Shown here in pieces: positions 55,501 through 64,000 of a DNA stretch of 64,000 bases (positions are counted from its first letter, which is position 1; each line of letters starts with the position of its first letter). This DNA is from Sinimarinibacterium sp. NLF-5-8. Its GTDB lineage: Bacteria; Pseudomonadota; Gammaproteobacteria; Nevskiales; Nevskiaceae. The position numbers and the translations under genes were made by a program. Location of the stretch: the NCBI RefSeq assembly GCF_010092425.1, contig NZ_CP048030.1:992001-1056000 (forward strand), in the 5' to 3' direction. The notes under the pieces were generated by a model. The model was not told the origin of the DNA and did not search any database. It saw nothing but the letters and a program-made list of their open reading frames with translations.

Positions 55501-55803
55501 TCAAGGCGCAACGGTCTCACTCATGCTGGCATTGACACGCTCACGCATTTCTTTGCCCGGCTTGAAATGGGGAACCTGCTTTGGCGGAATCTGCACAGAT
55601 TCTCCGGTCTTGGGGTTACGCCCCATCCGTGCCGGCCGATGATGCAGTGAAAAACTGCCAAATCCACGAATCTCCACACGCTCATCGCGCGCCAGTGCAT
55701 TACTGATATGGTCCAGAATGTGCTTGACCGCAAGCTCTACATCCTTTTGCATCAAATGAGTTTGCCGCAGCGCGAGGCGCTCAATCAGTTCAGATTTAGT
55801 CAT
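55501..55803 (-). CDS. ihfB: integration host factor subunit beta
   Basis: 100 residues: [37 protein letters not shown]-type core (here [19 protein letters not shown]), the arm [19 protein letters not shown] and [13 protein letters not shown]. It bends DNA as a heterodimer with IHF alpha. It lies in the conserved rpsA-ihfB-lapA-lapB order, 108 bases after rpsA with a strong terminator between. Confidence 0.96.
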   Translation of the reverse strand: MTKSELIERLALRQTHLMQKDVELAVKHILDHISNALARDERVEIRGFGSFSLHHRPARMGRNPKTGESVQIPPKQVPHFKPGKEMRERVNASMSETVAP

Positions 55804-55853
55804 GAAGAATTAAATTAATTTTTAGCCGTAACAATTTGAACAATAAAGAAAAA

Positions 55854-55881
55854 AATAAGGCCGCGCAAGCGCGGCCTTATT
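55854..55881 (-). terminator. strong terminator after rpsA
   Basis: A perfect 12-pair stem AATAAGGCCGCG / CGCGGCCTTATT with loop of four bases, followed on the minus strand by TTTTTCTTTATTG. It separates rpsA from ihfB, which then needs its own promoter in the AT-rich stretch 55804-55850. Confidence 0.9.
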
Positions 55882-55911
55882 GCGACTGCTTAAAGCCAGC
55901 AACAATACCGC

Positions 55912-57582
<1,671 letters not shown>

Positions 57583-57645
57583 TAAAATTGCTCTGTACGT
57601 TGAACATCCCCTCGCGTCCTGCTCAGGGGCCTGCAAATGAAAATA
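57583..57645 (-). promoter_or_regulatory. structured rpsA leader
   Basis: Just before rpsA, CCCCT and AGGGG (57608-57612, 57625-57629) can pair across 12 bases, upstream of an A/T-rich start region. Structured leaders that mediate S1 autocontrol are known for rpsA; here the match is by position and shape only. Confidence 0.35.
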
Positions 57646-57669
57646 ACGAAGTGCTTCCATGCACTTCGT
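57646..57669 (-). terminator. terminator or attenuator between cmk and rpsA
   Basis: A nine-pair stem ACGAAGTGC / GCACTTCGT with a six-base loop, followed on the minus strand by TATTTTCATTT. It lies 36-59 bases beyond the cmk stop, so it may end the aro-cmk transcript or partially attenuate read-through into rpsA. Confidence 0.65.
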
Positions 57670-57704
57670 GCGTTTTTGCGAGGATTACCGCGCACCACAA
57701 CTGC

Positions 57705-58406
57705 TCAGTTCAATCCATATTGCTGCAACAGGACATCAACCCTGGCAATCACCGCCTCTGGAGAAAGCCCTGTTGTATCAATGAGTTCCGCATCATCAGC
57801 CGGCTTGAGCGGGGCGATGCTGCGATTCCGATCCCGTGCATCACGCGCGCGAATCTCCTCACAAAGGGGGGCGAGTTTAGCGGCAATTCCTTGTTCGCTC
57901 AACTGCTTAAGGCGCCTTTGCGCCCGTTCTTCGGGGCTGGCATCCATAAAAATCTTCAACTGTGCATCGGCAAATACCACGGTGCCCATATCACGGCCGT
58001 CGGCAATCAGCCCCGGCGCCTTGCGAAAATCCTTTTGCCGCTGAAGCAGCGCCGCGCGCACTTGTGGCAATACCGCAATCCGTGAGGCCAGCGTGCCGGT
58101 GCTCTCCAGGCGCACCTGCGCGGTGAGGTTTTCACCATCGACCCAGATGGCCTCATCGGTTTCCGTGGCGCCGGTAAAGCGAATATCCAGCGCAGGCGCC
58201 AGCGCCGCCACCGCCGCTTCATCATCCAGCGCAACGGCACGGCTCTGCGCAGCCAGCGCCAGAATCCGGTACAACGCGCCGCTGTCGAGCCGGTACCAAC
58301 CCGGCAACCGCTGCGCCAACCAGCGTGTCACCAGGCCTTTGCCAACACCGCTGGGGCCATCGACGGTGATCACGGCAGCCGCTGGCTGCTGTCCCGAAAT
58401 GTTCAT
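57705..58406 (-). CDS. cmk: cytidylate kinase
   Basis: 233 residues from MNISGQQPAAAVITVDGPSG, with GGAG 7 bases upstream. P-loop GPSGVGKG, LDSGALYRILAL, DGRDMGTVVFADAQLKIF and the lid with RDARDRNRSIAPLKPADDA. It phosphorylates CMP and dCMP. It overlaps the aroA stop by 4 bases. Confidence 0.95.
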   Translation of the reverse strand: MNISGQQPAAAVITVDGPSGVGKGLVTRWLAQRLPGWYRLDSGALYRILALAAQSRAVALDDEAAVAALAPALDIRFTGATETDEAIWVDGENLTAQVRLESTGTLASRIAVLPQVRAALLQRQKDFRKAPGLIADGRDMGTVVFADAQLKIFMDASPEERAQRRLKQLSEQGIAAKLAPLCEEIRARDARDRNRSIAPLKPADDAELIDTTGLSPEAVIARVDVLLQQYGLN

Positions 58407-59737
58407 GGCGTCGCTCCATGGGCAGTCAACTGTGCCCACTGGTCAAAATAGTCGGGAAAGGTCTTGGCCACACAGCCCGGATCATGGATGCGCACCGGCA
58501 CGCCACCACAGGCCGCCAGTGAAAAGCTCATCGCCATGCGGTGATCGTCATAGGTATCGATTGCGGCGGCCTGCAGCGCCCGTGGCGGGGTTACGCGCAG
58601 ATAATCGCTGCCCTCATCGACCTCGGCGCCGAGTTTGCGCAATTCGGTGGCCATGGCCGCAATGCGGTCGGTTTCCTTGACGCGCCAGCTGCCGATATTG
58701 CGCAGGACACAGGCGCCATCGGCAAACAATGCCATGACCGCAGCCGTCATCGCCGCATCGGGGATGTGATTCAAATCCAGATCAAAGGCTTTGGGAACAA
58801 ATCCGCGCGCCAGCCCGGCAGATTCGACTTCAGTCCAATCCCTGCCCTGGCTGACTTGTGCGCCCATCGCGCGCAGCACTTCGATGAAGCGCACATCGCC
58901 CTGCAAGCTGTCATGCCCCATGCCGGTGACACGCAGCGGGCCGCCACTGAGCGCGCCCAGACCTAAAAAGTACGAAGCAGACGACGCATCGCCTTCCACG
59001 GCGAAGTGGCCGGGCGATTGATAGCGCGCGCCTTGGGCCACACAAAAACGCGGCGCGCCACTGGCCTGGCTGTCGCGCGCGACGGTGACGCCGAAGCGCT
59101 GCATCAGCGCAATGCTCAAATCAATATACGGCTGGGAGATCAGCGTGCCTTCAACGTCCACCACCAATTCATGCGCGCGCGCCAGCAGCGGTGCGGCTTG
59201 CAAAATGCCGGTTAAAAATTGGCTGGAGGCATCGCCGCGCACGCGCACGGGCAACGGTGTGCGCGCTTGGGCGGGTTCGATTTGCAGCGGTGGATAGCCG
59301 ACCCTGCCGAGATAGCTGATTTGCGCGCCCAGTGGCCGCAGCGCATCTACCAGATCTCCAATCGGACGTTCGTGCATGCGCGCAATACCGCAGAGCTGAT
59401 AGCGCCCTTGCATAAACGCCAGCACCGCCACCAGCGTGCGAATCGACAGGCCGGAGTTGCCGACAAAAATCTGCGCCTCCCGCTGCGGCAATTCGGCGGC
59501 GCCGGTGATTTTCCAGGCGTTTTCGCCATCGGCCACCATCGGCACGCCGCAGGCTTGCAGAGCGCCGCGCATCACTTGGGTGTCGTCAGAATCGAGCACG
59601 CCGGTCAGTCGGGTTTGGCCGTTTGCCAAAGCCGCCAATAACAGCGCGCGGATCGACACACTTTTGGAGCCGGGCAAAGCCAGCGTGCCGCGCGCTTGGC
59701 GTACCGGCATCAAGTCCAGATAAGGCTGTGCAGTCAT
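58403..59737 (-). CDS. aroA: 3-phosphoshikimate 1-carboxyvinyltransferase (EPSP synthase)
   Basis: 444 residues with LPGSKSVSIRALLLAALA, FVGNSGLSIRTLVAVLAF, the helix before MHERPIGDLVDALRPLGA, and KETDRIAAMATELRKLGAEV. It joins shikimate 3-phosphate and PEP. The motif GNSGLSIRT departs from the common GNAGTAMRP, a trait of some bacterial EPSP synthases that could alter glyphosate response. ATGA overlap with tyrA upstream. Confidence 0.95.
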   Translation of the reverse strand: MTAQPYLDLMPVRQARGTLALPGSKSVSIRALLLAALANGQTRLTGVLDSDDTQVMRGALQACGVPMVADGENAWKITGAAELPQREAQIFVGNSGLSIRTLVAVLAFMQGRYQLCGIARMHERPIGDLVDALRPLGAQISYLGRVGYPPLQIEPAQARTPLPVRVRGDASSQFLTGILQAAPLLARAHELVVDVEGTLISQPYIDLSIALMQRFGVTVARDSQASGAPRFCVAQGARYQSPGHFAVEGDASSASYFLGLGALSGGPLRVTGMGHDSLQGDVRFIEVLRAMGAQVSQGRDWTEVESAGLARGFVPKAFDLDLNHIPDAAMTAAVMALFADGACVLRNIGSWRVKETDRIAAMATELRKLGAEVDEGSDYLRVTPPRALQAAAIDTYDDHRMAMSFSLAACGGVPVRIHDPGCVAKTFPDYFDQWAQLTAHGATP

Positions 59738-60603
59738 TCGATTTGGGTCAGGTAACGCTCGCGCGCCGTGCGCGCGCGCTCAAACAGCGCTTTGAGATCA
59801 TCCCAGCGCTCGGTATCAATCATGTTGCGGATGTTTTGCAGCTCATTGATTTGCCGGTCGAGCAGGCTGCGAACAGCGCCGGTATTGGCGCGCACGATGT
59901 CATGCCACATCTGCGGCGAGCTGGAAGCGATCCGTGAAAAGTCCCTGAATCCGCCGCCGGCATTGGAAAAGATATCGCCCTCCCCATCCAGCTGCGCCAG
60001 CATATCGACAAAACTGAACGCCAGAATGTGCGGCAAATGCGAGGTGGCGGCAAAAATCGCATCGTGGCGTGCCGCATCCATTTCCACGACCCGCGCGCCG
60101 ACGGCCTGCCACATCCGATTGACCAGCGCGCGCGCGGCAGGGTCTTGCCCATCGTGCGGCGTCAGAATCACCCTGTGCCGGCGAAACAGATCGGTTTGCG
60201 CGTGTGCAACCCCGCTTTTTTCGGTTCCGGCAATCGGATGCGCGGCAACAAACCACGGCGGTACGCTGCCACAGGCGCGCGCCACGTCGGCCAGTACCGA
60301 TTGCTTGGTGCTGCCAACATCGGTGATGACCACATCCGTCTTGCAGCCGGGCAAGCAGTCCAGCAAGGCATCAGCGGTGTGCATCACCGGCACGGCCAGC
60401 ACCACCAGATCGGCCTCGCGCACCGCAGCAACGGGGGTGTCATACACCTTGTCGATCACGCACAGGCGCTCGGCGTCCTGGCGCCGTGAGGAATCGGGGT
60501 CATAGCCGGAAATATGTGCAACCGCGCCGGCCGCACGCAGGGCGCGCGCCAGCGATCCCCCAATCAATCCCAGGCCGATGATGGCCAAGCGTTGCACAAT
60601 CAT
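59734..60603 (-). CDS. tyrA: prephenate dehydrogenase
   Basis: 289 residues, without the chorismate mutase domain of enteric TyrA. Rossmann motif IIGLGLIGGSLARALRA, then DVGSTKQSV, FVAAHPIAGTEKSGVAHA and SHLPHILAFSFVDML. It makes 4-hydroxyphenylpyruvate for tyrosine. It starts 4 bases after hisC. Confidence 0.93.
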   Translation of the reverse strand: MIVQRLAIIGLGLIGGSLARALRAAGAVAHISGYDPDSSRRQDAERLCVIDKVYDTPVAAVREADLVVLAVPVMHTADALLDCLPGCKTDVVITDVGSTKQSVLADVARACGSVPPWFVAAHPIAGTEKSGVAHAQTDLFRRHRVILTPHDGQDPAARALVNRMWQAVGARVVEMDAARHDAIFAATSHLPHILAFSFVDMLAQLDGEGDIFSNAGGGFRDFSRIASSSPQMWHDIVRANTGAVRSLLDRQINELQNIRNMIDTERWDDLKALFERARTARERYLTQIE

Positions 60604-60607
60604 GTCC

Positions 60608-61738
60608 TCACCCCAGCACGTCGCGCAGCGTGTTCAGAAAGCGGGTGTTCTCGGCTTCGGTGCCGACGCTGATGCGCAGAAAATCGGGCATCGCATAGGA
60701 GGCCAGCGGGCGCACGATCACCCCGCGTTCCAGCAGCCCCTGATGAATCGGCTTGGCATCACGACCAAAGCCCACCGCGACGAAGTTGGCCTGCGAGGGC
60801 AACACGGTCAGCCCCAGGGCGCGCAGTTCAGCGCTCAGACGCGCGCGCTCACGGGTGTTCAGTGCCACCGATTCGGCCATGAACGCCTCATCATCGAGCG
60901 CCGTTTCGGCCGCCAGCAATGCCAGGCTGTTGTTGTTGAAGGGCTGGCGCACGCGATTGAGCAGATCGGCCACCACAGGGCTCGACAGCGAATAGCCGAC
61001 CCGCAGCGATGCCAGTCCATAAGCCTTTGAAAAGGTACGAAACACCACCAGATTGGGATACCGCTGCAGCCACCCGCGCATATTGCCGCGCAGTGCCGGG
61101 TCCATGTATTCGTCATAGGCCTCATCAAGCGCCACGATCACCTGCGGCGGCACCTGTTGCAGAAACGCTTCGATGGCCTCTGGCGTCAACCAGGTTCCGG
61201 TGGGGTTGTTGGGGTTGGCCAAAAACACCAGGGCAACATCGGGGTTGGCCTTGAGTGCGGCGGCCATTGCCGTCAGATCGTGCCCGTAAGGCTGGGCGGC
61301 ATCGGCCGGCAGCGCTGGCACTTCAATGGCGCGCGCGTCCTGCGCCTGGGTAATGATCGAATACACCGCAAACGCATGTTGGGAGTACAGCGCCGCGCGC
61401 GCCGTGCCCAGGAACACCCGTCCAAGCAATTCGATGATGTCATTCGAACCGTTCCCCAAGGTAATGCAGGCCGGGTCGATCTGGTGCTTTTGCGCAAGAC
61501 GCGCCTTCAGACGATGGCCACTGCCATCCGGATAGCGCGCCAGATCCGCGCCGGTCAGCGCCTGGCTCAGCACCGCGCGCACACTGGGACTGCATCCCAG
61601 CGGATTTTCATTGGACGCCAGCTTGATGGCGCTGGCCACGCCCAGGCGGCGTTGCAGTTCCTCGATCGGCATGCCGGGCGAGTACGCTTCCAGACTCAGA
61701 ACACCGGGTGCAGCATGTTGGGTCAACGATTGCGACAT
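60608..61738 (-). CDS. hisC: histidinol-phosphate / aromatic aminotransferase
   Basis: 376 residues from MSQSLTQHAAPGVLSLEAY, behind GAGAATGA; an ATG two codons earlier is possible. PLP fold-I motifs: LASNENPLGCSPSVRAVL, LGNGSNDIIELLGRVFL, FLANPNNPTG, LDEAYDEYMD and the PLP Lys in FSKAYGLASLRVGY. Set in the aromatic operon between pheA and tyrA, it may also transaminate phenylpyruvate and 4-hydroxyphenylpyruvate. Confidence 0.93.
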   Translation of the reverse strand: MSQSLTQHAAPGVLSLEAYSPGMPIEELQRRLGVASAIKLASNENPLGCSPSVRAVLSQALTGADLARYPDGSGHRLKARLAQKHQIDPACITLGNGSNDIIELLGRVFLGTARAALYSQHAFAVYSIITQAQDARAIEVPALPADAAQPYGHDLTAMAAALKANPDVALVFLANPNNPTGTWLTPEAIEAFLQQVPPQVIVALDEAYDEYMDPALRGNMRGWLQRYPNLVVFRTFSKAYGLASLRVGYSLSSPVVADLLNRVRQPFNNNSLALLAAETALDDEAFMAESVALNTRERARLSAELRALGLTVLPSQANFVAVGFGRDAKPIHQGLLERGVIVRPLASYAMPDFLRISVGTEAENTRFLNTLRDVLG

Positions 61739-61767
61739 ATTCATTCTCGTGATCAGTCGATTGCGAA

Positions 61768-62868
61768 TCACACCACGGCGCGCGGATAAGATCCCAGCAC
61801 CTTGAAAAAGGCCGCAGTACGACCGACTGCATCCAGTGCCTGGCGGACTTTTTCCTGCGCCGCGTGCCCCGCAAAATCAATAAAGAAGTAGTAATCCTGT
61901 GCCGCTGAACCCTTGACCGGGCGCGACTCGATCCGCGACATATTCAAGCCGGCATCAGACAGCGGCTGCAACAGCTTGAGCAATGAGCCTGGCTGGTTGC
62001 GGTGACCGGTCAGCACCAGCGAAGTGAGGTCATCGCCGGTTTCGGCCGGCGCCTGTTTGCCCAGAATCAGGAATCGCGTGGTGTTGCTGGGATCATCCTC
62101 GATGCTCGACGCCAGAATATTCAGGCCATTGATCTTGCCGGCCTGAACACTGGCGATGGCGGCCACATGGCCGCCCTGCTCCCGGGCCAGCGCAGCCGCC
62201 CGTCCATTGCTCGACACCGACTCACGCACCGCATCGGGCAGCCGCGCATCGAGCCACTGGCGGCACTGCAAAAACGATTGCGGATGGGCGTAGATCTTGA
62301 CCACATCTTCCAGAGCCTCGGCACAGCTCAGCAACTGATGATGCACCGGCAACGACACTTCGCCACAAATGCGCAGCTTGGTATGCACCAGCTCATCCAG
62401 CGTATGGCTGACGACGCCACCGATCGAGTTTTCCACCGGCACCACGCCATAATCGGCGGCACCGGCTTCGACATCACGAAAAATCTCGCCGATCGTGCCA
62501 TTGGCGCGCGCGCGCACCGAATCGCCAAAATGCTTGAGTACCGCTTCCTGGGTATAGGTGCCTTCCGGCCCCAGATAAGCGATCGTCAGCGGCGACTCCA
62601 GAGACAGGCAGGCCGACATGATCTCGCGCATCAGTCGCGCCATGGTTTCATCGGTCAGCGGCCCGCCATTGGCTCGATTGCGCGCCATCACCGTTCGCAA
62701 CACTTCGGCCTCGCGCGAGGGACGGTAGTGATCCCCGGTATCGCCCATGCCTTGCTTGATCAGGGCAATGCCCTGCGCAATGCGCGCGCGCTGCGAAATC
62801 AGGGATTGGATGTTTTCATCCAGCGCGTCGATCTGCTGGCGAGCCTGGTGTAAGTCGGTTTGCGTCAT
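61768..62868 (-). CDS. pheA: P-protein: chorismate mutase / prephenate dehydratase
   Basis: 366 residues from MTQTDLHQARQQIDALD. The AroQ mutase domain is at about 1-95, the dehydratase at about 97-275 (IAYLGPEGTYTQEAVLKHFG, GVVPVENSIGGVVSHTLDEL) and the C-terminal ACT domain (LLKLLQPLSDAGLNMSRIESRP) is the Phe sensor. It converts chorismate to phenylpyruvate. No Phe-rich leader peptide or attenuator is seen upstream. Confidence 0.95.
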   Translation of the reverse strand: MTQTDLHQARQQIDALDENIQSLISQRARIAQGIALIKQGMGDTGDHYRPSREAEVLRTVMARNRANGGPLTDETMARLMREIMSACLSLESPLTIAYLGPEGTYTQEAVLKHFGDSVRARANGTIGEIFRDVEAGAADYGVVPVENSIGGVVSHTLDELVHTKLRICGEVSLPVHHQLLSCAEALEDVVKIYAHPQSFLQCRQWLDARLPDAVRESVSSNGRAAALAREQGGHVAAIASVQAGKINGLNILASSIEDDPSNTTRFLILGKQAPAETGDDLTSLVLTGHRNQPGSLLKLLQPLSDAGLNMSRIESRPVKGSAAQDYYFFIDFAGHAAQEKVRQALDAVGRTAAFFKVLGSYPRAVV

Positions 62869-62958
62869 GGCAACGATCAAAAGACGGGCAACGATGCGGC
62901 CTGCGCGCCAGCGTCGTCATGTCCGTTTGAAAAAAGGAGCGCGATTGTACGCACAAAC

Positions 62959-62990
62959 GATCGCGGCGCAGGATGAGCTGCGCCGCGATC
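62959..62990 (-). terminator. hairpin after serA
   Basis: A perfect 13-pair stem GATCGCGGCGCAG / CTGCGCCGCGATC around six bases, 16 bases past the serA stop. The following minus-strand sequence GTTTGTGCG is only weakly U-rich. It probably ends serA transcripts before pheA; a TACAAT -10-like box follows at about 62944-62949. Confidence 0.6.
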
Positions 62991-63005
62991 TTCCATCCCA
63001 CCGTC

Positions 63006-64000
63006 TTACTGCGCCTGAATCACCCGCGTCGCCAGCACCCCGGCAATGCTGCCGATCTGTGCGGCCACGGCATCGGCATCGGCCACCGAGGTGTCGATAT
63101 CGACAATGGTGTAGGCCAGATCGCCGCGTGACTTGTTCAGCAGGTTGTCGATGTTCAGCGAGCGCTGTGCCAGCACCGTGGAAATCTGCCCAACCATGTT
63201 CGGCACGTTTTCATTGACGATGCACAGGCGCGTCTTGCCTTCGGCCAGCGGCATCACCGCCTCGGGAAAGTTGACCGAATTGCGGACGTTGCCGGTTTCC
63301 AGAAACTCGCGGATCTGATCGGCCACCATCACCGCACAGTTATCCTCGGCCTCTTTGGTCGAAGCACCGAGGTGCGGCGTGGTGATCACACGCGGATTGC
63401 CCTTGAGCGCGTTGGAAGGAAAATCACAGGCATAGGCATGCAAGTGTCCGCTTTCGAGCGCGGCGATCACGGCCTGCTCATCGACGATGCCATCGCGCGA
63501 AAAATTCAGCACGATGCCTTGCTTTTTCATCAGCTTGATGCGGTCGGCATTGATCAGCCCGCGCGTGGCCTCGATCAACGGCACATGCACCGACACCATC
63601 TGTGACTTGGACATCAGATCATCCACCGACAGGGCACGGCGCACGCCGGAGTTGAGCTGCCAGGCGTTTTGCACCGTCATCGCCGGATCAAATCCGTACA
63701 CGGTCATGCCCAGCTCCAGCGCCGCATTGGCCACCTTGACACCGATCGCTCCCAGCCCGATGACGCCCAGCGTGCGCCCCGGCAGCTCCATGCCGACAAA
63801 TTTTTTCTTGCCTGCTTCCACGGCTTCGTGCAGCGCCTTGTCATCGCCTTCGAGCTTGCGCACAAAGTCCAGCGACTGCGGAATGTTGCGCGCCGCCAGC
63901 AGCAACGCGCCCAGCACCAGTTCCTTGACCGCATTGGCGTTGGCGCCCGGCGCATTGAATACCGGCACGCCGCGTTTGGACATGGCGGCCACCGGAATAT
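63006..64000 (-). CDS. serA: D-3-phosphoglycerate dehydrogenase, 5' end outside the window
   Basis: The frame runs off the right edge; about 330 C-terminal residues are visible. The NAD-binding domain has LPGRTLGVIGLGAIGVKVANAALELGMTVYGFDP, then VPLIEATRGLINADRIKLMKKQGIVLNFSRDGIVDE, the catalytic His in TTPHLGAST, and a C-terminal ACT domain (VNENVPNMVGQISTVLAQRSLNIDNLL). It makes 3-phosphohydroxypyruvate for serine. Lack of the long intervening domain marks the short ACT-type SerA. serC often sits upstream of pheA in relatives; here serA does. Confidence 0.93.
   Translation of the reverse strand, partial: IPVAAMSKRGVPVFNAPGANANAVKELVLGALLLAARNIPQSLDFVRKLEGDDKALHEAVEAGKKKFVGMELPGRTLGVIGLGAIGVKVANAALELGMTVYGFDPAMTVQNAWQLNSGVRRALSVDDLMSKSQMVSVHVPLIEATRGLINADRIKLMKKQGIVLNFSRDGIVDEQAVIAALESGHLHAYACDFPSNALKGNPRVITTPHLGASTKEAEDNCAVMVADQIREFLETGNVRNSVNFPEAVMPLAEGKTRLCIVNENVPNMVGQISTVLAQRSLNIDNLLNKSRGDLAYTIVDIDTSVADADAVAAQIGSIAGVLATRVIQAQ

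Noticed and set aside
62869-62958. Possible pheA leader peptide and attenuator
   Set aside because: The short frame there has no Phe run and no paired terminator/antiterminator before pheA.

Overview
The window is high-GC chromosomal DNA from a gammaproteobacterium. The evidence is gene order: hisZ-purA next to hflX-hflK-hflC and hfq-miaA-mutL-amidase-tsaE-nnr, the pheA-hisC-tyrA-aroA-cmk-rpsA-ihfB run, xseB-ispA-dxs, and leuCDB-asd beside a LysR regulator. No single gene fixes the genus. The pairing of DUF1302 with DUF1329 and a UvrY/GacA-type regulator fits a non-enteric lineage. Gene density is very high, with many 4-base ATGA stop/start overlaps. The DNA is full of GCGCGC runs, mostly reading Ala-Arg-Ala, which also create long false ORFs on the opposite strands.

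Positions 1-18469 are the most unusual part. On the minus strand, 13 genes from 13247 down to 348 form what looks like one transcription unit: a DUF4282 membrane protein, a DUF1302 outer-membrane barrel, three tandem paralogous membrane-anchored proteins with repeated V/I-P-V/I strands, an alpha/beta hydrolase, and then a Vibrio TonB2-like energy-transduction module (DUF3450, TtpC-like ExbB, ExbB, ExbD, a short ExbD-like protein, TonB). The last gene encodes a TPR protein fused to DUF1329. DUF1302 and DUF1329 proteins are known companions, and here they bracket a TonB-type motor. A divergent plus-strand set (13443-18469) encodes a DUF4393-like protein, DUF445, a small membrane protein, a LolA-like carrier and an M61 peptidase. 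My inference is that this is an envelope machine moving a hydrophobic ligand.

Positions 18519-20900 are a scar: the C-terminal piece of an ADP-ribosylglycohydrolase next to a degraded Mu-like prophage that keeps a gpG-like gene and a 5'-truncated gpF-like gene with an odd C-terminal module. Then come a MacAB-OprM efflux operon (20902-25391), asd and leuBDC with a divergent LysR gene (25535-30916), and a 590-residue lipoprotein with two duplicated C-terminal domains (30978-32750).

Positions 32906-46685 hold the purA to nnr cluster and divergent queG, with an apparent heat-shock promoter before hfq and a hairpin over the hflX ribosome-binding site. Positions 46743-55803 carry a DUF411 protein, tRNA-Arg(CCT), cinA C-terminal domain plus uvrY, parE, xseB-ispA-dxs (isoprenoid precursors), lapB-lapA (LPS control) and ihfB. 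Positions 55912-64000 hold rpsA, cmk, aroA, tyrA, hisC, pheA and a partial serA, linking aromatic amino acid synthesis to ribosomal protein S1.
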